Below are positions 9,176 to 16,376 of a stretch of 64,000 bases of DNA, one piece after another. The stretch comes from Salinicola endophyticus (GTDB lineage: Bacteria > Pseudomonadota > Gammaproteobacteria > Pseudomonadales > Halomonadaceae): positions 515,808-579,807 of the forward strand of contig NZ_PZJO01000001.1 of NCBI RefSeq assembly GCF_003206575.1, written 5' to 3'. Each line of letters starts with the position of its first letter. Positions within the stretch are counted from its first letter, which is position 1. Both the position numbers and the translations under genes were made by a program. The notes beneath the pieces were generated by a model, which saw nothing but the letters and a program-made list of their open reading frames with translations, made no database searches and was not told the DNA's origin.

Positions 9176-9251
9176 TGGTGGGTCGTGTAGGATTCGAACC
9201 TACGACCAATTGGTTAAAAGCCAACTGCTCTACCAACTGAGCTAACGACCC
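9176..9251 (-). tRNA. tRNA-Lys (anticodon UUU), copy 1
   Basis: 76 nt with encoded CCA, first in transcription order. It begins 17 nt downstream of a consensus-like -10 box, so all three tRNA genes probably form one transcript that is processed. Confidence 0.97.
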
Positions 9252-9268
9252 TTACCGACTGGGCGCAC

Positions 9269-9297
9269 ATATTACTGGTAAGCCCCGGAGCAGGCAA
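9269..9297 (-). promoter_or_regulatory. Sigma70 promoter of the tRNA-Lys cluster
   Basis: On the minus strand a -35 box TTGCCT (9292-9297) is separated by exactly 17 bp from a -10 box TAATAT (9269-9274). The bases after the -10 box are GC-rich (GTGCGCCC), the discriminator type found at stringently controlled stable-RNA promoters. Confidence 0.75.
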
Positions 9298-9374
9298 GCG
9301 TTTTTTCTCACCCACCTGCACCGACTCTGCACCACGCCGCTGATGCCAAGCACACGCCAAGGCGACGAGACGAA

Positions 9375-9395
9375 CCAGCGTCGAGGAGACGCTGG
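9375..9395 (-). terminator. Hairpin downstream of rluB
   Basis: Perfect 8-bp stem CCAGCGTC (9375-9382) with GACGCTGG (9388-9395) around GAGGA, starting about 28 nt after the rluB stop. On the minus strand it is followed by TTCGTCTCG, not a full U-run, so termination strength is uncertain. Confidence 0.45.
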
Positions 9396-9422
9396 CCCGG
9401 CATCGGTCAAGCCGCCAAGACG

Positions 9423-10286
9423 TCAGGCGTCGCGCCGCGGCCGCCGCGGTTTTTTCATCGCCGTGACCGGGCGCCGCTTGTTCTTGTCGCGGCTCCAGCG
9501 ATTCTTCTCATCCGGGGTCAGCTCCGGCACCTTGCGCGGCTCCAGCCCGGCCATGTTGGAGAGTTCGTCGATCTCGTCCTGGGAGAGTTCGAGCCACTCG
9601 CCAGCCTTGGCGCGCTTGTCGAGAAAGATATTGCCGTAGCGCACGCGCTTGAGCCGGCTCACGGTCAGCCCCTGGGACTCCCACAGCCGGCGCACCTCTC
9701 GGTTGCGCCCTTCGAGGATCACCACGTGGAACCAGGTGTTGATGCCTTCGCCGCCGAACTCCTGAACGTCGGTGAAGCGCGCCGGGCCATCCTCGAGCAT
9801 CACACCCTCGACCATGTTGACCACGTGCTCGCGCTGCACCTCGCCCATGACGCGCACGGCGTACTCACGCTCGATCTGGTGCGACGGGTGCATCAGCCGG
9901 TTGGCCAGCTCGCCGTCGGTGGTGAACAGCAGCAACCCGCTGGTGTTGATGTCGAGACGACCGATCGCGATCCAGCGCTCGCCCTTCAGACGCGGCAGCC
10001 GCTCGAACACGGTGCGTCGCCCTTCCGGGTCCTTGCGCGTGCACAGCTCGCCTTCCGGCTTGTTGTACATGATCACCCGGCGCGGCACCTCGTCGGTGGC
10101 GCGCAGGTTGACCGGGCGGTCGTCGAGGGTAACCCGGTCACGCGCGCCGACCCGGTCGCCCAGGGTGGCGACACTGCCATTGACCTTGACGCGCCCGGCG
10201 CCGATCGCGGTCTCCATCTCACGGCGCGAGCCGTAGCCGGCCCGGGCCAGCACTTTCTGCAGTTTTTCGGTATTGGTGTCTGTCAT
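9423..10286 (-). CDS. rluB: 23S rRNA pseudouridine(2605) synthase RluB
   Basis: Makes pseudouridine in the peptidyl-transferase region of 23S rRNA. The 287-aa product has an N-terminal S4 RNA-binding domain (residues 6-65, [15 protein letters not shown]) and an RsuA/RluB/E/F catalytic domain with the aspartate-containing motif [14 protein letters not shown] around residue 112. The C-terminal tail is rich in Lys and Arg, as usual for RluB. It is the third gene of scpA-scpB-rluB, 38 nt after scpB, an arrangement widespread in bacteria. Confidence 0.94.
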   Translation of the reverse strand: MTDTNTEKLQKVLARAGYGSRREMETAIGAGRVKVNGSVATLGDRVGARDRVTLDDRPVNLRATDEVPRRVIMYNKPEGELCTRKDPEGRRTVFERLPRLKGERWIAIGRLDINTSGLLLFTTDGELANRLMHPSHQIEREYAVRVMGEVQREHVVNMVEGVMLEDGPARFTDVQEFGGEGINTWFHVVILEGRNREVRRLWESQGLTVSRLKRVRYGNIFLDKRAKAGEWLELSQDEIDELSNMAGLEPRKVPELTPDEKNRWSRDKNKRRPVTAMKKPRRPRRDA

Positions 10287-10324
10287 GGGTCTATCGATGC
10301 CTCATCGGCTGCGGGAAGCCAGGC

Positions 10325-11209
10325 TCAGGGATCCTGTTCGTCCGAGGCTTCCGGGGTGTCCGCGTCCGTGACGTCGGCCGTGGAGTCTGGCTCCGCGGCC
10401 TGGCGCTGGCGGGCGCGTTCGGCCAGTCGTGCGTCGAGCTCGGCAAAACTCAACGACTGGCCGGGGGACGCCGTCTCGGCGTGCTCGCCTGCGTCGGAGA
10501 GTGCCGACGCTGCCGAAGATACTGTCTGTTCATCGCCGCTCGGCGTATCACTCTCCACCGCGGGCATCTCGCTCTCCGCCCCGGGGCTCTCGGTCTCTGC
10601 TCCGGGTGCGCTGTCAGCGCTCGCGGCATCCTCCGTGGACAGCGCGGTCTCGAAGGTCTCGAAGTGCTTCAGCTCGTGCATCGGCGGTAGCGCATCGAGA
10701 CTCTTAAGCCCCAGGGCATCGAGAAACGCCCGGGTGGTGGCATACACTGCCGGGCGCCCGGGGACGTCACGCTGGCCCACGGCACGAATCCAGCCGCGCT
10801 CGACCAGGGTCCGCATGATCGAGCTCGACACCGCCACGCCGCGCACCTCCTCGATGTCGCCGCGGGTCACCGGTTGACGATAGGCGATCAGCGCCAGCGT
10901 CTCCAGCAGCGCCCGCGAGTAGCGCTGCGGACGCTCGTCCCACAGTCGCGAGACCCACGGCGAGTAGCGCTGACGAATACGCACCTGATAGCCGGAGGCG
11001 GACTCCATCAGCTCCAGCGCACTCCCCGCGAGCAGGCGCTCGGAGAGCTTGTTGAGCGACTCTCGAATCGCCGCCCGCGAGGGCGGCTTGCCCTCGTCGA
11101 ACACCGCTTCGATCCGCTCCAGCGACAGCGGCTCGCCCGCGGCCAGCAGCACGGCCTCGAGAATCTCGTCGAGCGCCGGCGTCACGTAGGGATCGGTCAG
11201 ACGGTTCAT
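10325..11209 (-). CDS. scpB: Segregation and condensation protein ScpB
   Basis: Kleisin-associated winged-helix subunit of the SMC-ScpAB condensin. The first 190 residues form the two winged-helix domains (LDEILEAVLLAAGEPLSLERI and the VTRGDIEEVRGV motif). The remaining roughly 100 residues are a low-complexity acidic tail rich in Glu, Asp, Ser and Ala, which makes this 294-aa protein longer than typical ScpB; such tails are frequent in halophile proteins. The gene starts 12 nt after the scpA stop and is therefore in the same operon. Confidence 0.93.
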   Translation of the reverse strand: MNRLTDPYVTPALDEILEAVLLAAGEPLSLERIEAVFDEGKPPSRAAIRESLNKLSERLLAGSALELMESASGYQVRIRQRYSPWVSRLWDERPQRYSRALLETLALIAYRQPVTRGDIEEVRGVAVSSSIMRTLVERGWIRAVGQRDVPGRPAVYATTRAFLDALGLKSLDALPPMHELKHFETFETALSTEDAASADSAPGAETESPGAESEMPAVESDTPSGDEQTVSSAASALSDAGEHAETASPGQSLSFAELDARLAERARQRQAAEPDSTADVTDADTPEASDEQDP

Positions 11210-11221
11210 GGTATCGCTTCG

Positions 11222-12199
11222 CTATCGCTGCTGTCGGCCCGGCGGCGCGCCGGGATCAGTCGCGCCCGTCTCGGTATCGGTGGCGAAGACCGGCTCGTCC
11301 GCCGCCTCGTCCGTGATTCCGTCGGCGTCGAAGGCGGCCTCGACCCCCGCCTCAAGCGCCAGCCGCGCACGCACGTGGATCGGCGAGAGCGGCGCATTCT
11401 GCACGATTTCGATCATCGACTCACGCGCTAATTCGAGAATCGCCATGAAGGTGACGATCACCCCGGCGCGCCCTTCGCGGGGGGTGAACAGCGCCTCGAA
11501 CGGGGTGAATTGATCGGCGCTGAGCCGCTGCATGATCGCCTGCATGCGATCGCGGGTCGACAGCGCCTCGCGGCTGATACGGTGCGACTGGCGCAGGTCG
11601 GCACGCTTGAGCATCTGCCCCAGGGCGCCGAGCAGCTCGCCCAGTTCGACGTCCGGATGCACCACCCGCGGCGTGAGCGTGGGCAGCGCCGCCTGGGCCG
11701 GATGCCAGTCACGCCCCAGGCGCGGCAGCGCGTCGAGTTCCTCGGCGGCGAGCTTGAGCTGCTCGTACTCCTGCAGCCGGCGGATCAGCTCGGCGCGGGG
11801 GTCCTCCTCGTCGTCGTCCGCGTCCGCCCTGGGCGGTCGTGGCAACAGGCTGCGCGATTTGATCTCGGTGAGCATCGCCGCCATCACCAGATACTCGCCG
11901 GCGAGATCGATCTCCATCGCCTGCATCAGCTCGACATACTCGACGTACTGATGGGTGATCGCAGCGACGTTGATCGCCAGGATATCCAGGTTATGGCGCC
12001 GGATCAGATAGAGCAGCAGATCCAGCGGCCCCTCGAAGGTCTCGAGGAAGACCTTGAGCGCCTCCGGGGGAATATAGAGATCCTCGGGCAGCTGGGTCAG
12101 CGTCTCGCCGTTGACCCGTACCACGAAATCCAGCGGCAGCTGCTCGGGTGACGCCGCGTCGGCGGCATCGGGTTCCTGCTCGGAATCGATCACGCCCAT
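11222..12199 (-). CDS. scpA: Segregation and condensation protein ScpA
   Basis: Kleisin subunit of the SMC-ScpAB complex that organises the nucleoid. The 325-aa product has the hallmark FEGPLDLLLYLIRRHNLDIL near residue 55 and the C-terminal winged helix, then an acidic C-terminal extension. The ATG at 12199 follows GAGAGGCGAC; an ATG 12 codons upstream is less well placed. It heads the operon scpA-scpB-rluB. No smc gene is in the window. The region just upstream turns abruptly AT-rich. Confidence 0.93.
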   Translation of the reverse strand: MGVIDSEQEPDAADAASPEQLPLDFVVRVNGETLTQLPEDLYIPPEALKVFLETFEGPLDLLLYLIRRHNLDILAINVAAITHQYVEYVELMQAMEIDLAGEYLVMAAMLTEIKSRSLLPRPPRADADDDEEDPRAELIRRLQEYEQLKLAAEELDALPRLGRDWHPAQAALPTLTPRVVHPDVELGELLGALGQMLKRADLRQSHRISREALSTRDRMQAIMQRLSADQFTPFEALFTPREGRAGVIVTFMAILELARESMIEIVQNAPLSPIHVRARLALEAGVEAAFDADGITDEAADEPVFATDTETGATDPGAPPGRQQR

Positions 12200-12304
12200 G
12201 TCGCCTCTCTGAAGCTGGTTAATGGAATGTGGCAAGTCTATCAGAGCAGATTCGGCAGAACCTGATTTAGCAGGCCTGCTTACCTCTCACATTAAAAACC
12301 ACCC

Positions 12305-13039
12305 TTAACCACGAGAACTTTCCCGACCCACTGACACTGACCACATGTACCCGACATTCTCAAACGGATCATTTGGAGGAGGGCTTGGCAGCATAAAACC
12401 TTTTTTCACCAGCCTACTGTAAGCCACTCCGTGCCTCTTTTTATAAAAATATGTCACAACTGACATTCCAAACTTAGCATCATACTCTGCCAAATACCCG
12501 TTTAGCTCATCCACACGTTCAATCAAGTCAATCAACAGTGAACGATCAGAAGGCGACACATCATCACCATTCGATGGAATCACCTCCTCTCCTTTGCTGG
12601 GGGCAGAACTCGAAAAGTAATAACCAAGATCTTGCCCACTCGCAAACTCTACTTCGCATGAATAAAGATTTTGAATTTCTCCGTGAACAAACTGCATCAT
12701 AGAAATAAGATCGCTTTTTTCTAGTTCTCTCTGTCGATCATTCCTGGACTCTACCTGCGCTTCTCGAGATCGTTCTAATTCAGCTTTCACAACTTCAAGC
12801 TGCCGCTCCGAGTTCCCAAGCTCCCTCCTCTGAATTGCAATATTTAGCAAGAGTCCCAAAAGCGTAAACAATGAAAAGATCGGAGTCAAAACCCCGCTAA
12901 AATAAGTCCCGAACTGAGCCCAGGACTCGGAATTTGGCACCAACCCGCCTGGAACACACAACATGTAAGCCGTCACAACCAAAAACACAACAGACACAAT
13001 CAACAGAAGAACAAATAAAAAATAAAGCCTTATTTTCAC
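12305..13039 (-). CDS. Membrane protein resembling putative phage abortive infection (putAbiC) proteins
   Basis: 244-aa protein of unknown function. Two N-terminal transmembrane helices (residues 4-26 and about 43-70) flank SWAQFGTYFSGVL; the second contains TPIFSLFTLLGLLLNIAIQ. A charged coiled coil follows (residues 70-110), then a soluble domain. This order, with the W-x-x-F-G-x-x-x-x-G-V-L-x-P-I-F-S pattern before the helix and coiled coil, is the one seen in putative phage abortive infection (putAbiC-like) families. The gene is much richer in A and T and in AT-ending codons than its neighbours and has no partner in an operon, so it is probably a horizontally acquired single-gene cargo. 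The defence role is inference only. Confidence 0.6.
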   Translation of the reverse strand: MKIRLYFLFVLLLIVSVVFLVVTAYMLCVPGGLVPNSESWAQFGTYFSGVLTPIFSLFTLLGLLLNIAIQRRELGNSERQLEVVKAELERSREAQVESRNDRQRELEKSDLISMMQFVHGEIQNLYSCEVEFASGQDLGYYFSSSAPSKGEEVIPSNGDDVSPSDRSLLIDLIERVDELNGYLAEYDAKFGMSVVTYFYKKRHGVAYSRLVKKGFMLPSPPPNDPFENVGYMWSVSVGRESSRG

Positions 13040-13074
13040 TTTATCCTCCTGAGCGCAAAAACCAGCCCCTAGTT

Positions 13075-14193
13075 TTACACCCGGATGATATTGTTGGTAA
13101 ACCGCCGATAAGTAAATTCTTCGTCTCGGCTAGAATCGACGATCGCCAGCGTCTGGACCTCGTCGTGATAGGGCGAACGCTCGCACACCGGGTCCATCTG
13201 GCTGGCCTCCCCGGTGAGCGCGAGCGCCTGACAGCGACAGCCGCCCCAGTCGATCTCGTGCCGCTCGCAACGCTGGCAGGTATCCGGCATCCACGCCGTA
13301 CCGCGATAGGCATTGAAGGCCGGGCTGTCGTACCAGATCTCGCCGAGACCGTGCTCGCGCACGTCCCAGAACGCGAGGCCGGGAATCGTCTCCGCCGCGT
13401 GGCACGGCAGCACGCGGCCCGCCGGGGTGACGTTGAGCGACTGCCGCCCCCAGCCGTTCATGCATGGCTTGGGCAGGCGCGCATAGTAGTCCGGCACCAC
13501 GGCATCGATCACCAGCTTGCCCGCGAGCCGTTCACGCGCCGCCTCGACCAGCGCGAGCGCATCCATCACCTGCTCCCGCGGCGGCATCAGCGCGGCGCGG
13601 TTCTCCAGCGCCCAGCCATAGTACTGGGCGTGGGCGATCTCCAGGCGCCGGGCCCCCAGGTCGAGCGCGAGCTCCACCAACTCGGGCAACTGGTGCAGAT
13701 TGTGGCGGTGGATCACGCTGTTGAGGGTCAGCGGCAGGCCCACCGCGGTGACATCGCGGGCGAAGGCCATCTTCTTGGCAAAGGCACCGGGCAAATTGGC
13801 GATGCGGTCGTTGACCTCGGCGCTGGCGCCCTGAATCGAGAGCTGCACATGGTCGAGCCCGGCCTCGGCCAGGGCCTCGAGTCGCGCCCGCGGGAGATTG
13901 ACCCCGGCGGTGATCAGATTGGTGTAGAGCCCGTGTTCGACGCAGCTCGCCACCAGCGCTTCGAGATCCGGCCGTGCCGCCGGCTCGCCGCCGGAGAGAT
14001 GCACCTGCAGCACACCCAGCTCGGCGGCTTCGGCGAAGACACGCTGCCAGGTCGCCGTGTCGAGTTCGTCGCGCTTGCGCGTCAGCTCGAGCGGATTGGA
14101 GCAGTAGGGACACTGCAGCGGGCAGCGATGGGTCAGCTCCGCCAGCATGCCGAGCGGCGGCGCGGGACGGGCCGGGTCATCGAGATGGCTCAT
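13075..14193 (-). CDS. pqqE: PQQ biosynthesis radical SAM enzyme PqqE
   Basis: Radical SAM enzyme that joins Glu and Tyr of the PqqA peptide. In the 372-aa product the SAM cluster motif is C24-x3-C28-x2-C31 (RCPLQCPYC). The C-terminal SPASM region has the cysteine sets CMNGWGR, LPCHAAE and [16 protein letters not shown] that bind auxiliary iron-sulfur clusters. Its ATG overlaps the pqqD stop by 4 nt (ATGA at 14190-14193). PqqE needs PqqD as peptide chaperone, consistent with this coupling. It is the last gene of the pqq operon. Confidence 0.96.
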   Translation of the reverse strand: MSHLDDPARPAPPLGMLAELTHRCPLQCPYCSNPLELTRKRDELDTATWQRVFAEAAELGVLQVHLSGGEPAARPDLEALVASCVEHGLYTNLITAGVNLPRARLEALAEAGLDHVQLSIQGASAEVNDRIANLPGAFAKKMAFARDVTAVGLPLTLNSVIHRHNLHQLPELVELALDLGARRLEIAHAQYYGWALENRAALMPPREQVMDALALVEAARERLAGKLVIDAVVPDYYARLPKPCMNGWGRQSLNVTPAGRVLPCHAAETIPGLAFWDVREHGLGEIWYDSPAFNAYRGTAWMPDTCQRCERHEIDWGGCRCQALALTGEASQMDPVCERSPYHDEVQTLAIVDSSRDEEFTYRRFTNNIIRV

Positions 14194-14483
14194 GCCACTT
14201 CCAGCACTTGCTTGAGGATCAGATCGGCGAGCATGGCACGCACGTCGCCGAGAATGCGTTCGCGCGGGGCCGCGAAGGCAGCGGCCAGATCATCGACGAT
14301 GGCGCCGATATCGCGCTCGCCGTCGACCCGTGCGAGGACTTCACGGGCCACCGGGTCGAGCTGGAACACGCGCTCCGGGGCGAGCAGCACCCAGCCGCCG
14401 CGGGCCTTGTCTTCCCGCAGTCTCACGCCGCGCGGCAGACGCACGATCGCGTCCTCCGCGAGTGCTGGCGCTGATGGATTCAT
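14190..14483 (-). CDS. pqqD: PQQ biosynthesis peptide chaperone PqqD
   Basis: 97-aa RiPP recognition element that binds PqqA and presents it to PqqE. The start at 14483 is preceded by GGGAGGG and overlaps the pqqC stop (ATGA, 14480-14483). The sequence follows the PqqD fold: [29 protein letters not shown], then a helical C-terminus ending [12 protein letters not shown]. An upstream in-frame start lies deep inside pqqC and is not credible. Confidence 0.94.
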   Translation of the reverse strand: MNPSAPALAEDAIVRLPRGVRLREDKARGGWVLLAPERVFQLDPVAREVLARVDGERDIGAIVDDLAAAFAAPRERILGDVRAMLADLILKQVLEVA

Positions 14484-15265
14484 GTCGGCTGCCCTCCCAT
14501 TTCCGGCTCGCCGTTCCAGGCGCCCGGCGGGACTTGACCTGGCGTCACGTAGGCGTGCTGGAGCGCATCGAGCATGGCCCACAGCACGCTGCACTTGAAG
14601 CGCAGCGCATCGATCACCGCCTGCTGCTGGTCGGCCCGCTGGGCATGGCGCTTGACGTAATCCAGCGCCATCTCGGCATCCCGCGGGGCCTGGGTCAGGC
14701 GCGGCTCGAAGTAGGCCAGGGTCTCGGCCGAGACGAAATCGTAGTGCGCCAGCATGCCGCGCACCCGCTGGCCGATCACCATCGGTGAAAACAGCTCGGT
14801 GAGCGAGGAGGCCACCGCTTCCAGCAGCGTGCGATCGCGCACGAAGTGGGTGTAAGCCTCCACCGCGAAGCGTGTGGCCGGCAGGATGCCGCGGGTCGAG
14901 ACCACTAGTTCACGCCCCAGTCCCAGGCCATCGGTCAGCTTCAGCCAGCGCGCGATGCCGCCCTCGCCCGGCGCCTCTCCGTCATGGTCGACCAGCCGGG
15001 CGCGCCAGATACGACGCAGCTCGGGATCGTCGAGACGTGCGATCAAGGAGGCATCCTTGATCGGAATCATCGCCTGATAGTAGTAGCGGTTGAGCGCCCA
15101 GGCCTGCACCTGGCGCTTGTCCAGCTCGCCGTTCTGCAGCATCAGCTGGAACGGATGACGATGGTGATAGCGGGTCTCGCCCACCTCGCGCAGGCGCGCT
15201 TCCAACGCTGCCATGCTCAGGGGTTCGACCAGATCGGGATGGTTTTCGACCGTCAGCTGCGACAC
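14480..15265 (-). CDS. pqqC: Pyrroloquinoline-quinone synthase PqqC
   Basis: Cofactor-free oxidase that catalyses the last ring closure and eight-electron oxidation to PQQ. The 261-aa product keeps the family blocks YHHRHPFQLMLQNGEL, NRYYYQAMIPIKDA, DHDGEAPGEGGI, SLTELFSP and KCSVLWAMLDALQHAY. The start is taken as GTG at 15265, inside the last codons of pqqB and preceded by GGAG. An internal ATG at 15214 would give 244 aa, still plausible. The gene overlaps pqqB by 13 nt and pqqD by 4 nt. Confidence 0.92.
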   Translation of the reverse strand: MSQLTVENHPDLVEPLSMAALEARLREVGETRYHHRHPFQLMLQNGELDKRQVQAWALNRYYYQAMIPIKDASLIARLDDPELRRIWRARLVDHDGEAPGEGGIARWLKLTDGLGLGRELVVSTRGILPATRFAVEAYTHFVRDRTLLEAVASSLTELFSPMVIGQRVRGMLAHYDFVSAETLAYFEPRLTQAPRDAEMALDYVKRHAQRADQQQAVIDALRFKCSVLWAMLDALQHAYVTPGQVPPGAWNGEPEMGGQPT

Positions 15266-16194
15266 GCAAGCTCCATGCCGTCGTAGGCGATTTCCCAACC
15301 CGCGCGCTCGACCTGGGCGCGCTCCAGCGAACCCTCGATCAGCACCGGGTTGGTGTTGTTGATATGCACGAAGACGCGTCGCCGCACCGCCAATTCGGCG
15401 AAGGCAGCAATACTGCCCGCGTCGCCCGACATCGACATATGCCCCATGCGTGCCCCGGTCTTGACGCCGACACCGGCGGTGATCATCTCGTCGTCGCGCC
15501 ACAGGGTGCCATCGAACAGCACCAGATCGGCGCCCTGCAGACGCGCGGCGAGGCTCGGCGTCATCGCTGCGCAGCCGGGGATGTAATAGACCCGCGAGCC
15601 GGCGCCGATGAACTCCACGCCGACGGTATCCTCGCCCTCGACGCCGATCTCGACCGTGTCGCCTTCCAGGTAGAGCGCGGTCTTGCCCGGCACCGCGAAC
15701 AGCCGTGCGCTGACGCCGTCGAGCAGTTCGAAGGCGGTTTCGAGCGCCACCGGCGCGCGCGTCACGCACTCGGCGTTGAGCACCTCGAAGATCGGGTTGG
15801 CCTTGAGCACCGCCTGGATCGACGGTGTGGCCAGGAGCCGGAACGGCGAACGCTCGCGCAGATTGAGCAGCCCGCCGATATGGTCGACGTCGGCGTTGGT
15901 CAGCAGCACGCTGCGAATCGGGGTATGGCGGTCACCGTGCTGCGGCTGCAGCACCGGGTTTTGTCTAATCTGGGCGAGAATCTCGGGGGCGCAGTTGATC
16001 AGCGCCCACTGCTCGCCGTCGCGACTGATGGCAATCGAGGATTGCGTGCGCGGGGTGATGCGCGGGTCACCGGCCCAGGCCAGGCGGCACACCTCGCAAC
16101 GACAGTTCCACTGCGGGGAGCCGCCTCCGGCGGCCGCCCCCAGCACGCGAAGCCGCAGGCCTGCGGCTTCGCGTGCACCTGCTGCCGGGCTCAA
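15253..16194 (-). CDS. pqqB: PQQ biosynthesis protein PqqB
   Basis: Metallo-hydrolase-fold protein of PQQ synthesis, proposed to hydroxylate the tyrosine of the processed peptide. The sequence shows the family N-terminus VLGAAAGGGSPQWNCRCEVC, then RTQSSIAIS, the metal-site region NADVDHIGG and the C-terminal VHINNTNPVL. There is no ATG near the expected start. A TTG at 16194 overlaps the pqqA stop as TTGA, giving 313 aa with about 13 extra residues; a family-length start would fall inside the palindrome at 16143-16176. The TTG is given here with moderate confidence for the exact start only. Confidence 0.9.
   Translation of the reverse strand: MSPAAGAREAAGLRLRVLGAAAGGGSPQWNCRCEVCRLAWAGDPRITPRTQSSIAISRDGEQWALINCAPEILAQIRQNPVLQPQHGDRHTPIRSVLLTNADVDHIGGLLNLRERSPFRLLATPSIQAVLKANPIFEVLNAECVTRAPVALETAFELLDGVSARLFAVPGKTALYLEGDTVEIGVEGEDTVGVEFIGAGSRVYYIPGCAAMTPSLAARLQGADLVLFDGTLWRDDEMITAGVGVKTGARMGHMSMSGDAGSIAAFAELAVRRRVFVHINNTNPVLIEGSLERAQVERAGWEIAYDGMELACRS
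16143..16176 (-). promoter_or_regulatory. Perfect 34-bp palindrome between pqqA and pqqB
   Basis: Arm GCACGCGAAGCCGCAGG (16143-16159) is exactly complementary to 16160-16176. On the transcript this forms a very stable hairpin starting 14 nt after the pqqA stop and covering the region where PqqB translation should begin. There is no U-run, so an RNA-stability or translation-control role fits better than simple termination. In other bacteria a structure after pqqA is known to make pqqA more abundant than the downstream genes. Confidence 0.8.
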
Positions 16195-16268
16195 AACTCG
16201 GCGGGCATGTAGTCGTTGATTTCCATGCCGACGCAGATTTCCTTCACTTCCGGGGTCGTCCAGCTCAT
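16191..16268 (-). CDS. pqqA: PQQ precursor peptide PqqA
   Basis: 25-residue ribosomal precursor from which PQQ is made. It begins MSWTTPEVKEICVGMEIN and ends DYMPAEF; the conserved Glu and Tyr that become PQQ form the E-I-N-D-Y (E-x3-Y) motif. AAGGAG lies upstream of the ATG at 16268. It is the first gene of pqqABCDE, all on the minus strand and overlapping or nearly so, and its stop codon overlaps the probable TTG start of pqqB. No pqqF protease or PQQ-dependent dehydrogenase gene is in this window. Confidence 0.96.
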   Translation of the reverse strand: MSWTTPEVKEICVGMEINDYMPAEF

Positions 16269-16317
16269 GGCGAGCTCCTTGAATCGAGTGGCGTGGCGCT
16301 CCAACGAACGCCTGTAC

Positions 16318-16347
16318 ATTCTAGCCAATCCGACCCGACTCCGTGAA
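16318..16347 (-). promoter_or_regulatory. Candidate pqqA promoter
   Basis: Minus-strand -10 box TAGAAT (16318-16323) with a weaker -35 box TTCACG (16342-16347) at 18-bp spacing, about 50 nt upstream of the pqqA start. TTTCAC shifted by one base is an alternative at 19 bp. No sigma54-type site was seen. Confidence 0.45.
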
Positions 16348-16376
16348 ACAATTAGCCGGTGAACGGTTCTCTCCAC

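Noticed and set aside
8802..9236. Minus-strand open frame of 144 codons containing a repeated motif LAFNQLVVGSNPTRPT
   Set aside because: The repeats are translations of the three tRNA-Lys genes; this is a well-known artefact.
8930..9251. Regularly spaced identical sequences resembling a CRISPR array
   Set aside because: Each repeat is 76 nt, folds as a complete tRNA with anticodon and CCA, and no cas gene is near.
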